Positions 41,702 through 51,165 are shown, counted from the first letter of the stretch. The stretch is DNA of 64,000 bases from DSYU01 sp964437595 (GCA_964437595.1 CAYTHO010000022.1:3064-67063); one strand, 5' to 3'. Notes: generated by a model not told the origin, from the sequence alone. Made by a program: numbers and translations.

Positions 41702-44423
41702 GTGCGGGCAAGTAAACCTTTTCTACCTGGTCTACCACTACTGCAATAACCGTAACCGTTTTATTTCCGCCGTTGCTCTGGATCACAATTTGACCGCTGC
41801 GCGTTCCCAGTGTATCGCCGGTGACATTGAACTTAATATACCCATAGGCCGTGGTGGAGCCGCTGGTGGTGTCCAGGTCGATCCAACTGGTCTGGGTGTT
41901 CGCCGTCCAGTTGAGGGTGCCTCCGCCCAGGTTACGAATGGGCACGGCCCCATCCCGGTCGGACGGTTTCACGCCGATGACCACTGTAACCGAATCTGGC
42001 GCGGATAATACGGGCGAGTCGTTGCTTGCGCTCGCCAGGTAGCCACCTTCCTCGGTAATGATGTACAGCCGGTAGGTGTTGCTGACGGAGTCGTTGACGG
42101 TGGCTGAGCCGCTCTTCGCGCCGCCAGTATCGACATCCTGGTCGATGGCGGAGTCGAGGAACGTGCCGGAGGTTACCGACCAGCTCAGGGTGGAACTGGA
42201 ACCGCTGGAAGTGACTCCGAAGGTCGCGGAGGGATTCGCGCGGGCGCTGACGGACGTGGTAAATGACTTGTTGCCAACATCCAGGGTTTGGGTTCCGGCG
42301 GATGTGGTATCGGCGGCCCCGGCATTGCCAGAAACCGAAGAGCCGTTCAGTTCAGCGGAAGCGCCGCTCCAGGCATACCCGAGCTTTGCCACCGGGTTGC
42401 TGGCCTCGCCTACCGCCCGGTTGGAGAGGGTATAGGAGGGGGCCGCCAGGATTTTGCCCAATACGGGTATGCTGGAGGCATCGGAGTTGTTATTGGATGG
42501 GGATTTATCGGTGTTGACACCGCGGTTGTTGCGAGTGACAACGATCTTGTTCAGCACCGAAGCGTTTCCGCGGTAGTTTGGGCTCAAGACGTCCCAATAT
42601 TCGTAGTTGGTCTGTGTCCCCTTATAAAACGTGTTGCCGTTATACTGCAGATCATTATACGGCTTGCCTGCCACATTCTGATCCAGATCAATGACCGCGG
42701 TGTTGCCTGAGTTGTTGCTGATGGTATTGTTTTCAATCTTCCCGGTAACATTTATATTGCGGAGGTTGTCCGAATCACTATAAATGGCTGCGCCATCTTT
42801 CCCGCTGCCCGTGGAATTTTGGAACAACTGCGAGCCAGTGAAGGATGCGATGTGGGAACCCTGGATAAACACCGCGCCGGAATAGGCTTGGGCCGAGTTT
42901 TTGGCAAAGGTAGTACCGGAAATATTCGCCGTTGTGTTGTAGATCATGGTCAGCCCGCCGCCGGCGCTGTTGCTGGTGGTGCCAGTGGATTCAGCAATGA
43001 TGCTGTTTTGCAGGGTAAAGTTGGTGAAAACAGTATAGATAGCCCCAAACGCGCCTTTCCCATCCGCGCTGGGATGGGTGTCACAGTCGTACAATACGCT
43101 GTTGCGGACGGTAACCTGGGCCTGGTTATCGGCGATGGAACCCTGATTGGGTACGACCGGGTCGTCTTCGATGCGAGGCCCATCGCCCATGGCGAAGAGG
43201 CAGCCGCCTGAGATGGCTGAGGTAGTAGTGTTCCCATAGCGACCCTGCAGCCAGGAGTTGTCGACCAGCAGGGTGGCGTTGGGCTTGTTATCAGTGCCGT
43301 CGCCTTCGCCGTCGTTCGAGTTTACGCTAATGGAACCGCCAAAACCTGCCGAACCGCGGGTATCTTCGGCCTTGTTGCCCAGGAAGACACTGCCGCGAAT
43401 TTCGATGTTGGCGCGGTAGTTGTTTACCGCCCCGGCAATACCCGCGCGGTTGTTGATAAACCGGGAGCTGTAAATACGGACGAGGGACTGATCTTCAACA
43501 TTGACCGCGCCGCCCTCGGTAGGCATCGAGCCGACCGTGGTGGCATCGTTCACAGCGGCGTTGTTGGTGAACAGGCTGTTGGCGATGATCACATCTGCCT
43601 GCGGCGTTGTTCTGGGCAGGCCGGTCCAGTTGCCGATAACGTACACCGCGCCGCCGTACAAGCCCGCGCGATTTTGGTCAAAGCGGCTGTTGGTGATGCG
43701 CATCATGGCGTTGCCGAGGTTGATGGCGCCGCCGACGCTGTTATATAAGCTGCCGTTATTGTTGCTCAAAAATTGGTTCTGGTGAATATACACTTTGGAC
43801 TGCGAGCGGACGCCTATGGCGCCGCCGCCTGCTTTGGCGTTGTTGCCAGTCCAGGTGGTGTTGAAGAAGAAAACGGTGGACTGCTCGGCAATATAGACTG
43901 CCGCGCCAGGGGTTGTGACGGCATTATCCAGCCTGTTGTTTTCAAACTTGCAGTCGATGAAAGTGGCTTTTGCCCGGTACATGGTGATGCCGCCTGATAA
44001 ACCTTGTTCGGCAGAGTAGCCGTTCGCAAAGGTGATGCGTTCAAAGGTGATGGGCTTTACGGAATTGAGGTCGGAATTCTGGTACCGAAAAATGCGGTGG
44101 TTGCCCCCTCCGCTTAAGACAACATTTGCACCGGTCGCGGCGCGAACCGTGAAGCGTTTATTGATATTGTTCAGCACCCAACCGTCTGAACCGGGGGATG
44201 TATAGGTGCCGGCGGCTAATTCGATGATTCCACCTTGCGGGACCGTAGAGATTGCCTGTTCCAGTGTGGCCGCATCACCCGGAACATGAATGACGGTTGG
44301 CGGGGTTGCAAGCTCGGGCGGATTATCCTGTGAAGCGGAAACAGCGCCCGTGGGGCTGGTAACGGATAGGGCCATTGTTACGATCAACAACATTAAAAAT
44401 ACAGCGTAAGCAGTCTTTTTCAT
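41691..44423 (-). CDS. Secreted right-handed beta-helix protein with BACON-like C-terminal domain
   Basis: A 910-aa exported protein. The signal peptide (about 1-30) is MKKTAYAVFLMLLIVTMALS. Residues about 50-640 consist of parallel beta-helix coils with repeated G-G-A-I/V-x-x-x-x (GGAIGVRSQSKVYIHQNQFLSNN, GGAVYVIGNW, GGAVNVEDQSLVRIYSSRFINNRAG). Residues about 650-800 are Ser/Thr/Asn-rich beta structure. Residues about 820-895 (LGGGTLNWTANTQTSWIDLDTTSGSTTAYGYIKFNVTGDTLGTRSGQIVIQSNGGNKTVTVIAVV) resemble a BACON/choice-of-anchor Ig fold. The chain ends VEKVYLPALSR, a tail seen on many secreted Chloroflexota proteins (recalled) that may be a sorting signal. No catalytic residues are clear. A surface polysaccharide lyase or adhesin are options. 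Confidence 0.85.
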   Translation of the reverse strand: MKKTAYAVFLMLLIVTMALSVTSPTGAVSASQDNPPELATPPTVIHVPGDAATLEQAISTVPQGGIIELAAGTYTSPGSDGWVLNNINKRFTVRAATGANVVLSGGGNHRIFRYQNSDLNSVKPITFERITFANGYSAEQGLSGGITMYRAKATFIDCKFENNRLDNAVTTPGAAVYIAEQSTVFFFNTTWTGNNAKAGGGAIGVRSQSKVYIHQNQFLSNNNGSLYNSVGGAINLGNAMMRITNSRFDQNRAGLYGGAVYVIGNWTGLPRTTPQADVIIANSLFTNNAAVNDATTVGSMPTEGGAVNVEDQSLVRIYSSRFINNRAGIAGAVNNYRANIEIRGSVFLGNKAEDTRGSAGFGGSISVNSNDGEGDGTDNKPNATLLVDNSWLQGRYGNTTTSAISGGCLFAMGDGPRIEDDPVVPNQGSIADNQAQVTVRNSVLYDCDTHPSADGKGAFGAIYTVFTNFTLQNSIIAESTGTTSNSAGGGLTMIYNTTANISGTTFAKNSAQAYSGAVFIQGSHIASFTGSQLFQNSTGSGKDGAAIYSDSDNLRNINVTGKIENNTISNNSGNTAVIDLDQNVAGKPYNDLQYNGNTFYKGTQTNYEYWDVLSPNYRGNASVLNKIVVTRNNRGVNTDKSPSNNNSDASSIPVLGKILAAPSYTLSNRAVGEASNPVAKLGYAWSGASAELNGSSVSGNAGAADTTSAGTQTLDVGNKSFTTSVSARANPSATFGVTSSGSSSTLSWSVTSGTFLDSAIDQDVDTGGAKSGSATVNDSVSNTYRLYIITEEGGYLASASNDSPVLSAPDSVTVVIGVKPSDRDGAVPIRNLGGGTLNWTANTQTSWIDLDTTSGSTTAYGYIKFNVTGDTLGTRSGQIVIQSNGGNKTVTVIAVVVDQVEKVYLPALSR

Positions 44424-44673
44424 TCTCCAATCCTTTGACGATAAACTTGAACAGGATAGAAGGTTATTTCTATCTTATTTTACCTTGTGAATTCAGATAT
44501 AATTTGGAATCTTATTATAAGAAAGTTTTAATTGTTTTGGATAGCGATTACAATTTTGTATTGTGGGGCGAATGCTTAAGGAAAACTCGGGGATATGGTT
44601 TCCGTAACTAATTACAAGCTGAAATCCACATGGTTTCACTTGATAGGTATGTAAGTCTCGTGGTGCAATTTGT
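44424..44673. other. A/T-rich spacer, no gene seen
   Basis: About 250 bases between two minus-strand genes. On the minus strand TATAAT-like words near 44514-44519 could promote the beta-helix gene. I checked for a cyclic-di-GMP or other riboswitch fold and saw none. Confidence 0.5.
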
Positions 44674-45474
44674 TCAGGCAACTTTTCGGAACAGGTACAT
44701 ATCCTGTTCTGAACTATCCCGTACACCACCGCCCATAAAATCTACCAGTTCTAAGCCCAGCGCCTGTTGGTTCTTCCAGAAATTTTCAGAATGGAAAACG
44801 GTGCAACTGTTCTGCCCGCTCAATTCTTCATTGAAAATCATGATACCTTCCCGTTCCAACTGGTCGAACTGCTCCGGCGAGAAGCCTAACCGCCACGCCA
44901 CGCGCTGACCATGGGTGGTAATTAAGAGATGCCCACCGGGCCTGGTAACGCGGGTAAGCTCTTTCAGCCACGGGATCTGAATATCGCGCGCGAGGTGTGT
45001 GAATACGGAGTAAGAATAAACCAGCTCAAATTTGTTATCTTCAAAATCGAGCGGAGGATTGGGCTGGTTTACTTTGAACCGGGCGATATCGGCCAGATTT
45101 TTCTGGCACCAGTGGATCAGGGCCGGGTTATAGTCTGTCCCCCAAATCTCGGAGGTAGCTTTCCAATCGTTAAACCAGCGAATGATGCGCCCGCACCCGC
45201 ATCCAAAATCAAATATGGAGCGCGTGTCTTTGAACTCGATATTGTTCCTACGCAGGAACGTGGTGAAGGACTGGTGTGCGAACAATCCGCCGAATTGGTA
45301 CCAGCCGATTTCTCTTGTTCCAATCACCAGGTCGACCAGATCGGCTGGCGGTAGAGGGTATCCATCTTGCGATCCCAGCAAGTTGTAGCCAAGATTGTAT
45401 ATCTCAATTCGATGCTTGCGCCTGAGGTAATTTCTTAACGTCTGTATGGGGTGCAAAAACCATCTTAGCTTCAT
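44674..45474 (-). CDS. Class I SAM-dependent methyltransferase
   Basis: A 266-aa protein with the Rossmann methyltransferase fold. Motif I is SIFDFGCGCGRII near 86-98, followed by IWGTDYNPALIHWCQ (motif II acidic loop) and FELVYSYSVFTHLARD (motif IV), with LTRVTRPGGHLLITTHG as motif V. A 65-residue N-terminal extension with basic residues (RNYLRRKHR) precedes it. Context in a polysaccharide locus suggests sugar or lipid methylation. Codons are more A/T-rich than in the rhamnose genes, as in the YfhO gene next door, which hints at a different origin. No ribosome site is obvious. Confidence 0.85.
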   Translation of the reverse strand: MKLRWFLHPIQTLRNYLRRKHRIEIYNLGYNLLGSQDGYPLPPADLVDLVIGTREIGWYQFGGLFAHQSFTTFLRRNNIEFKDTRSIFDFGCGCGRIIRWFNDWKATSEIWGTDYNPALIHWCQKNLADIARFKVNQPNPPLDFEDNKFELVYSYSVFTHLARDIQIPWLKELTRVTRPGGHLLITTHGQRVAWRLGFSPEQFDQLEREGIMIFNEELSGQNSCTVFHSENFWKNQQALGLELVDFMGGGVRDSSEQDMYLFRKVA

Positions 45475-45613
45475 ACCGGCTCATTCTCCATATTTCTGCT
45501 TTTGTCTGGCAGGGGATGCAAGATGCTCTATTATAATCCATTGGATTTGGAAAAAGCCCAATATGGCGCTGCTGCGATTGCAATTTCACGTATCCCGATG
45601 GCTGGGGATGGGA

Positions 45614-45622
45614 TGATATAAT
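45614..45622 (+). promoter_or_regulatory. Extended -10 upstream of the YfhO gene
   Basis: TGATATAAT, 92 bases before the start at 45714. No -35 match. The leader contains nothing recognisable. Confidence 0.45.
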
Positions 45623-45713
45623 GGGCCCTGGTTTCATTGCATGAAGAACACAACAGGCTGACAGATAGCGGCGCCTTTATCTCACTGATGGGTGGCGTGC
45701 CTGTGGGAGACGG

Positions 45714-48098
45714 ATGAGAGCTTATCTGCGTGGATTATTGGAGAACGATAAGGTAAGGCTGACCGGCGCTGTCCTGCTTCTGTGTGCCGTTGTATACCAG
45801 CAGTTCCTTTTTGGGAACGATTTTTTTATCTGGCCGGACGCGGGGTCCGACACGCTGAATTCCTACTGGCCGGCATATACGCACTTTTCCAATTCGTTCA
45901 AGCAGGGTTTTGAATTTTTTAGCCTGGAGCTAGGCCTGGGGATCAATCTGTTCTCCGGTTCGATGCTGTTTTTTGATCCATTTATCTGGCTGTATGCTTT
46001 TTTTGATTATTTGGGGATCGCCCGCCTGTTGATCCTCGTTTATATCCTTAAAATCCTGATCGGAACGCTGTTCTTTCACCGGTTCATTGGTTACTACGTT
46101 CAGAACAGGCCGATTATTTTTGTGACTGCCCTGTTGTATGGCTTTAGCGGTTTTTCGGTTGTTTGGGGGCAGCATTACTTTTTTGGCACCCTCGTGATGG
46201 TGTTTCCGATGATTTTGCTCGGGATCGAGAGCGCCCTTCACAGAGACCGGTATGGCCTGCTGATTTTTTCGACAGCCCTGGGAATGACCAGCGCGTATTA
46301 CTTTATGTATATGTCGGCCTTCTTCCTGGCTGTTTTTCTGCTTGCCCGGATGCTCTTTCTTTACAAGGGAAATTATCGCCAGATCTTTACGAAGGGCGTA
46401 AAAATTGGTGGGGCGTTTGTGTTGGGGATTGGCATCTCGGCGGTGGTCTTGCTGCCAACGGTTGCGGCGACCCTGACCACCAGCCGGGTGAGCGGGCAGA
46501 TGACCGGGATACCTCTTCTTTCGATCATCAACCGCAAGACACTCCTGACGATGGCTGGCAGTTTCTTTTCCAACAGCCTGCTTGGTACAGCCAGCACATT
46601 TGCCGGCGTGGAAAATTATTATGACTCACCACACCTTTACTGCGGGCTGTTAGTGCTGCTGGCGCTGCCACAAATATGGGTCTCCCGCAGCCGGGCTGAA
46701 AAAGGATTTGTTGCTGCATTGGTTGGTTTTTCCGCGATTAGCTTGATTTTCCCCTACGCGGCGGTGGCCTTTAATGGCTTCAGCATGTTTTCTTACCGCT
46801 GGACGTACTTTGTCATCGTCTTCCTGTTGATTTCCGCGGCGCTGGCTTTCCAGGCAGTGGTTGATCGTCAAGAGGCGAACGGGCCTATTCTAAAACTTAC
46901 CTTGCTTGGGCTTGTTTTTGGCGCGCTATTGGTTTCGTTGGGATATTATGTTATTCGCTCCACGAGGGATTTTGGCGGGGTGCAGGTATCTACATCGCTG
47001 CTAATGGATACGTTTCTGCGCGTGGGGCCAGTGGTTGTGCTGCTGGGCGCGTATTTTGTTCTGTTTCAACGGCTTCAATGGAGATACAGCGCGCTGCTCT
47101 TTGCTGTTTTGCTGGCAGGAGAGATCATCTGGAATACAGGCGCTACCATCTGGGGGAGAAAACCGGTATCAACAGACTACGTGGTGGAGAAAACCAGTTA
47201 TTTCGATGACAGCTTTGATGCCGCCAGAAACATCAGTGCCATGGACAGCGAGCTTTACCGGGTGGATAAATCGTTTTATTCGCAGTTCTTGAACGATGGC
47301 CTGATGCAGGGATACCGCAATATCCATGGCTACTGGAGTATCATCCCCGGCACAACCCTGAACTTTTTTGATGCGGTTGGAGGCGCAACGGCGCTAAACT
47401 TGCAGTTGGGGTTCATCGAAAGCGATGTGATCCGATCGCTGCTTGGTGTGAAATATTACATGGTAAGGTCCCTGGACGAAGCCCCTGAGGGTTATGAACT
47501 GGTCGGGCAGTGGGGCGATGTAATTGCGCTAAAAAATAACCATTGGGTCCCCATGGGGAGCGTTTACCAATCGTTTATTACGAAAAGTAATATCCAAAAT
47601 TTTTCCACCCAAGACCGGGATATTGTCATAGCAAAAGCCTGCGTGATCCCGGATGAGCATGTTGGGGAAGCGCGAGCGATGGGAATGCAGGAAGTTCTCT
47701 CCTATGCCGATTTCGCGGATGGATGGTCTGACCCGGCTGCTTACGATGATTTAGCGGCCTTATCCTCTAATCCGGTGCGGATCACCGTTGGCCGGGATGA
47801 TTACATTGAAGGCAGCCTGAACAGCCCCACAGCCGGGATTGTCTTTTTTTCCATCAATGCGGATGAGGGATGGAGCGTATATATCGACGATGAGAAAAAG
47901 ACCATCATCGATGCCAATTGGGGGATGATCGGGGTATTTGTGGAACCGGGGGAGCAGCAAATTACACTGCGCTATACGCCGCCTATGCTGCGGGAAGGAG
48001 CGGCCATTTCGGCTGTTTCTGCTCTGGCAGTGCTGGTCCTGTTCGTCGTTTCGCGTGGGTGGGTAGGGAAGCGGCTGCTGGAGAAATTCCGGATATAA
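45714..48098 (+). CDS. YfhO family membrane protein
   Basis: A 794-aa integral membrane protein with about 12-13 hydrophobic segments in residues 15-480, then a roughly 290-residue outer domain and a final membrane span near 765-785. NDFFIWPDAGSDTLNSYWPAYTHFSNSFKQGFEFFSLELGLGINLFSG is the conserved first external loop with acidic residues. GFSGFSVVWGQHYFFGTL and SYRWTYFVIVFLL are also typical of YfhO. The C-terminal outer part ends with a beta-rich segment (INADEGWSVYIDDEKKTIIDANWGMIGVFVEPGEQQITLRYTPP). YfhO proteins add sugars to lipoteichoic or related polymers at the outer face. A/T-richer than its neighbours. It is the first gene of a long plus-strand run. Confidence 0.9.
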   Translation: MRAYLRGLLENDKVRLTGAVLLLCAVVYQQFLFGNDFFIWPDAGSDTLNSYWPAYTHFSNSFKQGFEFFSLELGLGINLFSGSMLFFDPFIWLYAFFDYLGIARLLILVYILKILIGTLFFHRFIGYYVQNRPIIFVTALLYGFSGFSVVWGQHYFFGTLVMVFPMILLGIESALHRDRYGLLIFSTALGMTSAYYFMYMSAFFLAVFLLARMLFLYKGNYRQIFTKGVKIGGAFVLGIGISAVVLLPTVAATLTTSRVSGQMTGIPLLSIINRKTLLTMAGSFFSNSLLGTASTFAGVENYYDSPHLYCGLLVLLALPQIWVSRSRAEKGFVAALVGFSAISLIFPYAAVAFNGFSMFSYRWTYFVIVFLLISAALAFQAVVDRQEANGPILKLTLLGLVFGALLVSLGYYVIRSTRDFGGVQVSTSLLMDTFLRVGPVVVLLGAYFVLFQRLQWRYSALLFAVLLAGEIIWNTGATIWGRKPVSTDYVVEKTSYFDDSFDAARNISAMDSELYRVDKSFYSQFLNDGLMQGYRNIHGYWSIIPGTTLNFFDAVGGATALNLQLGFIESDVIRSLLGVKYYMVRSLDEAPEGYELVGQWGDVIALKNNHWVPMGSVYQSFITKSNIQNFSTQDRDIVIAKACVIPDEHVGEARAMGMQEVLSYADFADGWSDPAAYDDLAALSSNPVRITVGRDDYIEGSLNSPTAGIVFFSINADEGWSVYIDDEKKTIIDANWGMIGVFVEPGEQQITLRYTPPMLREGAAISAVSALAVLVLFVVSRGWVGKRLLEKFRI

Positions 48099-48161
48099 TA
48101 ACGGCATGCAGCGTGCGGACGCACCTTGCGATCCAGGTTTCACCCATCAGGTAGAAAACCC

Positions 48162-49100
48162 ATGACCAACCCCTTCTTTCAGCATCCAAATGCGCTTGTT
48201 GAATCGACCAGCATCGGCCCAGGGACGCGCGTTTGGGCGTTTGCGCATGTGCTCCCTGGCGCTCGCATTGGCGAGGACTGCAATATTTGCGACCATGTGT
48301 TTATCGAGAATGATGTGCTCGTGGGTGATCGTGTCACCGTGAAGTGCGGCGTGCAGTTGTGGGATGGGGTTCGCCTGGAGGATGACGTTTTTATTGGCCC
48401 CAACGCCACCTTCACCAACGATCACTTCCCGCGCAGCAAGCAGTACCCAGGGCAATTTCTCAAGACGATTGTGCGCAGTGGGGCTTCAATTGGCGCAAAC
48501 GCCACAATCCTTCCAGGCGTAACGATTGGACGGAAAGCGATGGTTGGCGCAGGGGCGGTGGTCACCAAAGATGTTCCGCCGAACGCGGTTGTGGTGGGCA
48601 ACCCGGCTCACATTATCGGGTACGCGCAGACGGCAGTAACCCATGTTGATGCGCCTTTCCTTGACAAAGCGGACCAGACGGGCGGCGACCTGCCCATCCA
48701 GGGGGTGAAGCTGATCAGGCTGCCGCTGATCGAGGATATGCGCGGCAATCTCTCGGTAGCGGAAATCGAGAAGGGGCTGCCATTTATCCCCAAGCGCTGC
48801 TTTTGGGTTTTTGACGTACCGAACACGCATGTACGCGGCGAGCATGCGCACCGGGAACAGTCCCAGTTTATTGTATGCGTGAAAGGCTCGATCACAGTGA
48901 TGGTCGATGACGGCGATACGCGTTTTGAAGTCCTCTTGGACCGGCCCAACTACGGTATACTTATCCCGCCAATGATCTGGAGCGTACAATACAAATACTC
49001 TGCGGATGCCGTGGAGATGGTTTTTGCTTCCGATAAATATGACGCGGCGGAGTATATCCGCGATTACGATGAATACCTCAAACTGATCGAGGGAAAATGA
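48162..49100 (+). CDS. Fused acyltransferase and dTDP-hexose 3,4-ketoisomerase (WxcM/FdtC-FdtA-like)
   Basis: A 312-aa bifunctional protein. Residues about 12-150 are a left-handed beta-helix of hexapeptide repeats (IGPGTRVWAFAHVLPGARIGEDCNICDHVFIENDVLVGD; SIGANATILPGVTIGRKAMVGAGAVVTKDVPPNAVVVGNPAHIIG), matching N-acetyltransferases. Residues about 180-310 are the FdtA/WxcM cupin with KRCFWVFDVPNTHVRGEHAHREQSQFIVCVKGS (catalytic His-rich motif near 227-231). The isomerase would convert dTDP-4-keto-6-deoxyglucose from RmlB to the 3-keto sugar. The aminotransferase next door would add the 3-amino group and the first domain would acetylate it. The order is like WxcM. The ATG is at 48162, with a weak ribosome site. 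Confidence 0.93.
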   Translation: MTNPFFQHPNALVESTSIGPGTRVWAFAHVLPGARIGEDCNICDHVFIENDVLVGDRVTVKCGVQLWDGVRLEDDVFIGPNATFTNDHFPRSKQYPGQFLKTIVRSGASIGANATILPGVTIGRKAMVGAGAVVTKDVPPNAVVVGNPAHIIGYAQTAVTHVDAPFLDKADQTGGDLPIQGVKLIRLPLIEDMRGNLSVAEIEKGLPFIPKRCFWVFDVPNTHVRGEHAHREQSQFIVCVKGSITVMVDDGDTRFEVLLDRPNYGILIPPMIWSVQYKYSADAVEMVFASDKYDAAEYIRDYDEYLKLIEGK

Positions 49101-50209
49101 ATTTGCCGGTGCCCTTTCTCGATATGAAATCCCCATACCTGGAGATCCGGGAAGAAATGGACGAAGCATACCAGCGGGTGATGCTTTCGGGCTGGTATAT
49201 TCTAGGGGAAGAGATGGAGGCCTTTGAGGAGGCGTTTGCTCGTTATACCGGCGCTAAATACTGCGTGTCGGTGGGCAACGGCCTGGACGCGCTGCACCTG
49301 ATTTTGCGGGCGTACGGCATTGGCCCGGGCGATGAGGTGATTGTGCCATCCAACACGTATATTGCCACCTGGCTGGCGGTGAGCTATGCCGGGGCGGTTC
49401 CGGTGCCGGTGGAGCCTGACCCAGCCACGTACAATATTGATCCCAACCGGATTGAGGCGGCGGTCACGGCGCGGACCCGAGCGATAATGCCCGTGCACCT
49501 GTACGGTCAAACGGCGGAGATGGGGCCGATCAACCAGATTGCGCAGAAACATGGGTTGAAGGTTATTGAAGACGCGGCCCAGGCTCACGGCGCGACCTAC
49601 CTGGGCAAGCAGGCCGGGACCTTATGTGATGCCTCCGGCTGGAGCTTTTACCCGGGCAAGAACCTGGGCGCAATGGGGGATGCTGGCGCGGTGACCACGG
49701 ACGATGCAGACCTGGCGGATAAGGTGCGCATGCTGCGCAATTATGGCTCGCGGGTGAAGTATTATAACGAGGTCAAAGGCTTTAATTCCCGACTGGACCC
49801 GATCCAGGCTGCCTTTCTGCGCGTGAAGCTCAAGCATTTGGATGAATGGAACGCACGCAGGAAAAAGGTCGCCCGGCGCTACCTGGCAGAGCTGAAATCG
49901 CTGCCTGGCCTGACCCTACCCGAAACGCCCGATTTTGCCGAACCTTGCTGGCACGTTTTTGTCATCCGCCACGACCGGCGCGATTGGCTCCAGGAAGCGC
50001 TGAAACAGCGTTCGATCGGCACGCTGATCCATTACCCGGTGCCGCCGCACCTTTCCGAGGCCTACCGCGACCGGAATTTTCAACCGGGCGATTTTCCGAT
50101 TGCTGAGCGCCTGGCGCAAACGGTGCTCAGCATTCCCATGGGACCGCACCTGCGGGAAGACGAGCAGGCGGCTGTGATTGAAGCTTTGTCAGATATTCTA
50201 TGTCATTAG
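49097..50209 (+). CDS. DegT/DnrJ/EryC1/StrS aminotransferase (FdtB/QdtB-like)
   Basis: A 370-aa PLP sugar aminotransferase. NGLDALHLILRAYGIGPGDEVIVPSNTYIATWLAV is the substrate and cofactor loop. VIEDAAQAHGATYLG has the PLP-ring Asp159, and GWSFYPGKNLGAMGDAGAVTTDD has the Schiff-base Lys188. LRNYGSRVKYYNEVKGFNSRLDPIQAAFLRVKL completes the fold. It acts with the fused protein directly upstream (ATGA overlap), so the likely product is dTDP-3-amino-3,6-dideoxyhexose, either Fuc3N or Qui3N type. Which one cannot be decided. Its stop overlaps the next glycosyltransferase by 10 bases. Confidence 0.94.
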   Translation: MNLPVPFLDMKSPYLEIREEMDEAYQRVMLSGWYILGEEMEAFEEAFARYTGAKYCVSVGNGLDALHLILRAYGIGPGDEVIVPSNTYIATWLAVSYAGAVPVPVEPDPATYNIDPNRIEAAVTARTRAIMPVHLYGQTAEMGPINQIAQKHGLKVIEDAAQAHGATYLGKQAGTLCDASGWSFYPGKNLGAMGDAGAVTTDDADLADKVRMLRNYGSRVKYYNEVKGFNSRLDPIQAAFLRVKLKHLDEWNARRKKVARRYLAELKSLPGLTLPETPDFAEPCWHVFVIRHDRRDWLQEALKQRSIGTLIHYPVPPHLSEAYRDRNFQPGDFPIAERLAQTVLSIPMGPHLREDEQAAVIEALSDILCH

Positions 50210-51165
50210 TATCCATCGTTGTCCCCGTTTACTATAACGAGAAGTCGCTGGAGGCTTTGGCGGAGCGGCTGAACTGGCTGGCGGATACCATGCCGCAGCA
50301 CAGCTTTGAGTTCGTCTATGTGGATGATGGCTCAGGGGACCAATCCTATGCGGTGATGGAGAAAATCGCCGGGCGGGACCCGCGCGTGCGGCTGGTAAAG
50401 CTGGTTCGCAATTTCGGGTCGAATATGGCGATCCTGGCGGGATTGTGCCACGCCAGCGGTGACTGTGTTGGTTTTATCGCCGCTGACCTGCAAGATCCGC
50501 CAGAAGCGATGTGCGAAATGATCCGCCTGTGGGAGGGTGGAAAACCAGTGGTCTTTGCGGTGCGCAAAGACCGCCACGGAGATCCGTTTTTTACGCGGAT
50601 GGCCGCCAATGTGTTCAACTGGCTGTTTGAACGGCTGGTGTTCCACGGCATTTCCACCAATGGGATCGGCTTTTTCCTGATCGACCGCCAGGTGGTTGAT
50701 GCGGTGGTGAAGATCCAGGAACGGAACTCGCACCTGATCGGCCTGATTTTGTGGACGGGCTTTCCTTACGCCACGGTAGAATACGAACGGGTTGAGCGGG
50801 TGCATGGCAAGAGCCGCTGGACATTTACCCGCAAGCTCAATTACTTCATCGATACCTTCGCGGCTTTTTCTTACCTGCCGCTGCGGTTGTCATCTTTCTT
50901 CGGTTTCCTGTTCGCGGGGTTGGGCGGGCTGTATGCTATTCTGGTTATCGCGCTGCGCTTATTGAACCTGACTCCGGCGGTGCAGGGCTGGACGGCGTTA
51001 ATTGTTGTGCTGCTGGTGGTTTCCGGTGTACAGCTCATTATCCTGGGGATCATGGGCGAGTACCTGTGGCGCAATTTTGACGCGACCCGCAGGCGACCGC
51101 CGTTTATCGTGGAGAAAGTCGTGGGGGCGGGGGATCGAGGATCTGAGGAAAAACTTCTGACATGA
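50200..51165 (+). CDS. Glycosyltransferase family 2, GtrB/DPM1-like with membrane anchor
   Basis: A 321-aa enzyme that probably loads a sugar onto polyprenyl phosphate. GT2 motifs are VSIVVPVYYNEKSLEAL, FVYVDDGSGDQSY, LVRNFGSNMAILAGLCHASGDCVGFIAADLQDPPE (DxD as AADLQDPPE) and NGIGFFLIDRQVVDAVV. HGKSRWTFTRKLNYFIDTFAAFSYLPLR is the Q/RxxRW-like and juxtamembrane stretch. Two C-terminal membrane spans (about 225-250 and 260-285) are typical of the GtrB/DPM1 group. It may supply lipid-linked donors to the GT-C-like enzymes near 31-34 kb. Coupled by overlaps at both ends (10 and 4 bases). Confidence 0.93.
   Translation: MSLVSIVVPVYYNEKSLEALAERLNWLADTMPQHSFEFVYVDDGSGDQSYAVMEKIAGRDPRVRLVKLVRNFGSNMAILAGLCHASGDCVGFIAADLQDPPEAMCEMIRLWEGGKPVVFAVRKDRHGDPFFTRMAANVFNWLFERLVFHGISTNGIGFFLIDRQVVDAVVKIQERNSHLIGLILWTGFPYATVEYERVERVHGKSRWTFTRKLNYFIDTFAAFSYLPLRLSSFFGFLFAGLGGLYAILVIALRLLNLTPAVQGWTALIVVLLVVSGVQLIILGIMGEYLWRNFDATRRRPPFIVEKVVGAGDRGSEEKLLT

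Noticed and set aside
44424..44673. Riboswitch (for example cyclic-di-GMP type) upstream of the beta-helix gene
   Set aside because: I looked for the conserved core words and a multi-stem fold on the minus strand and found neither.
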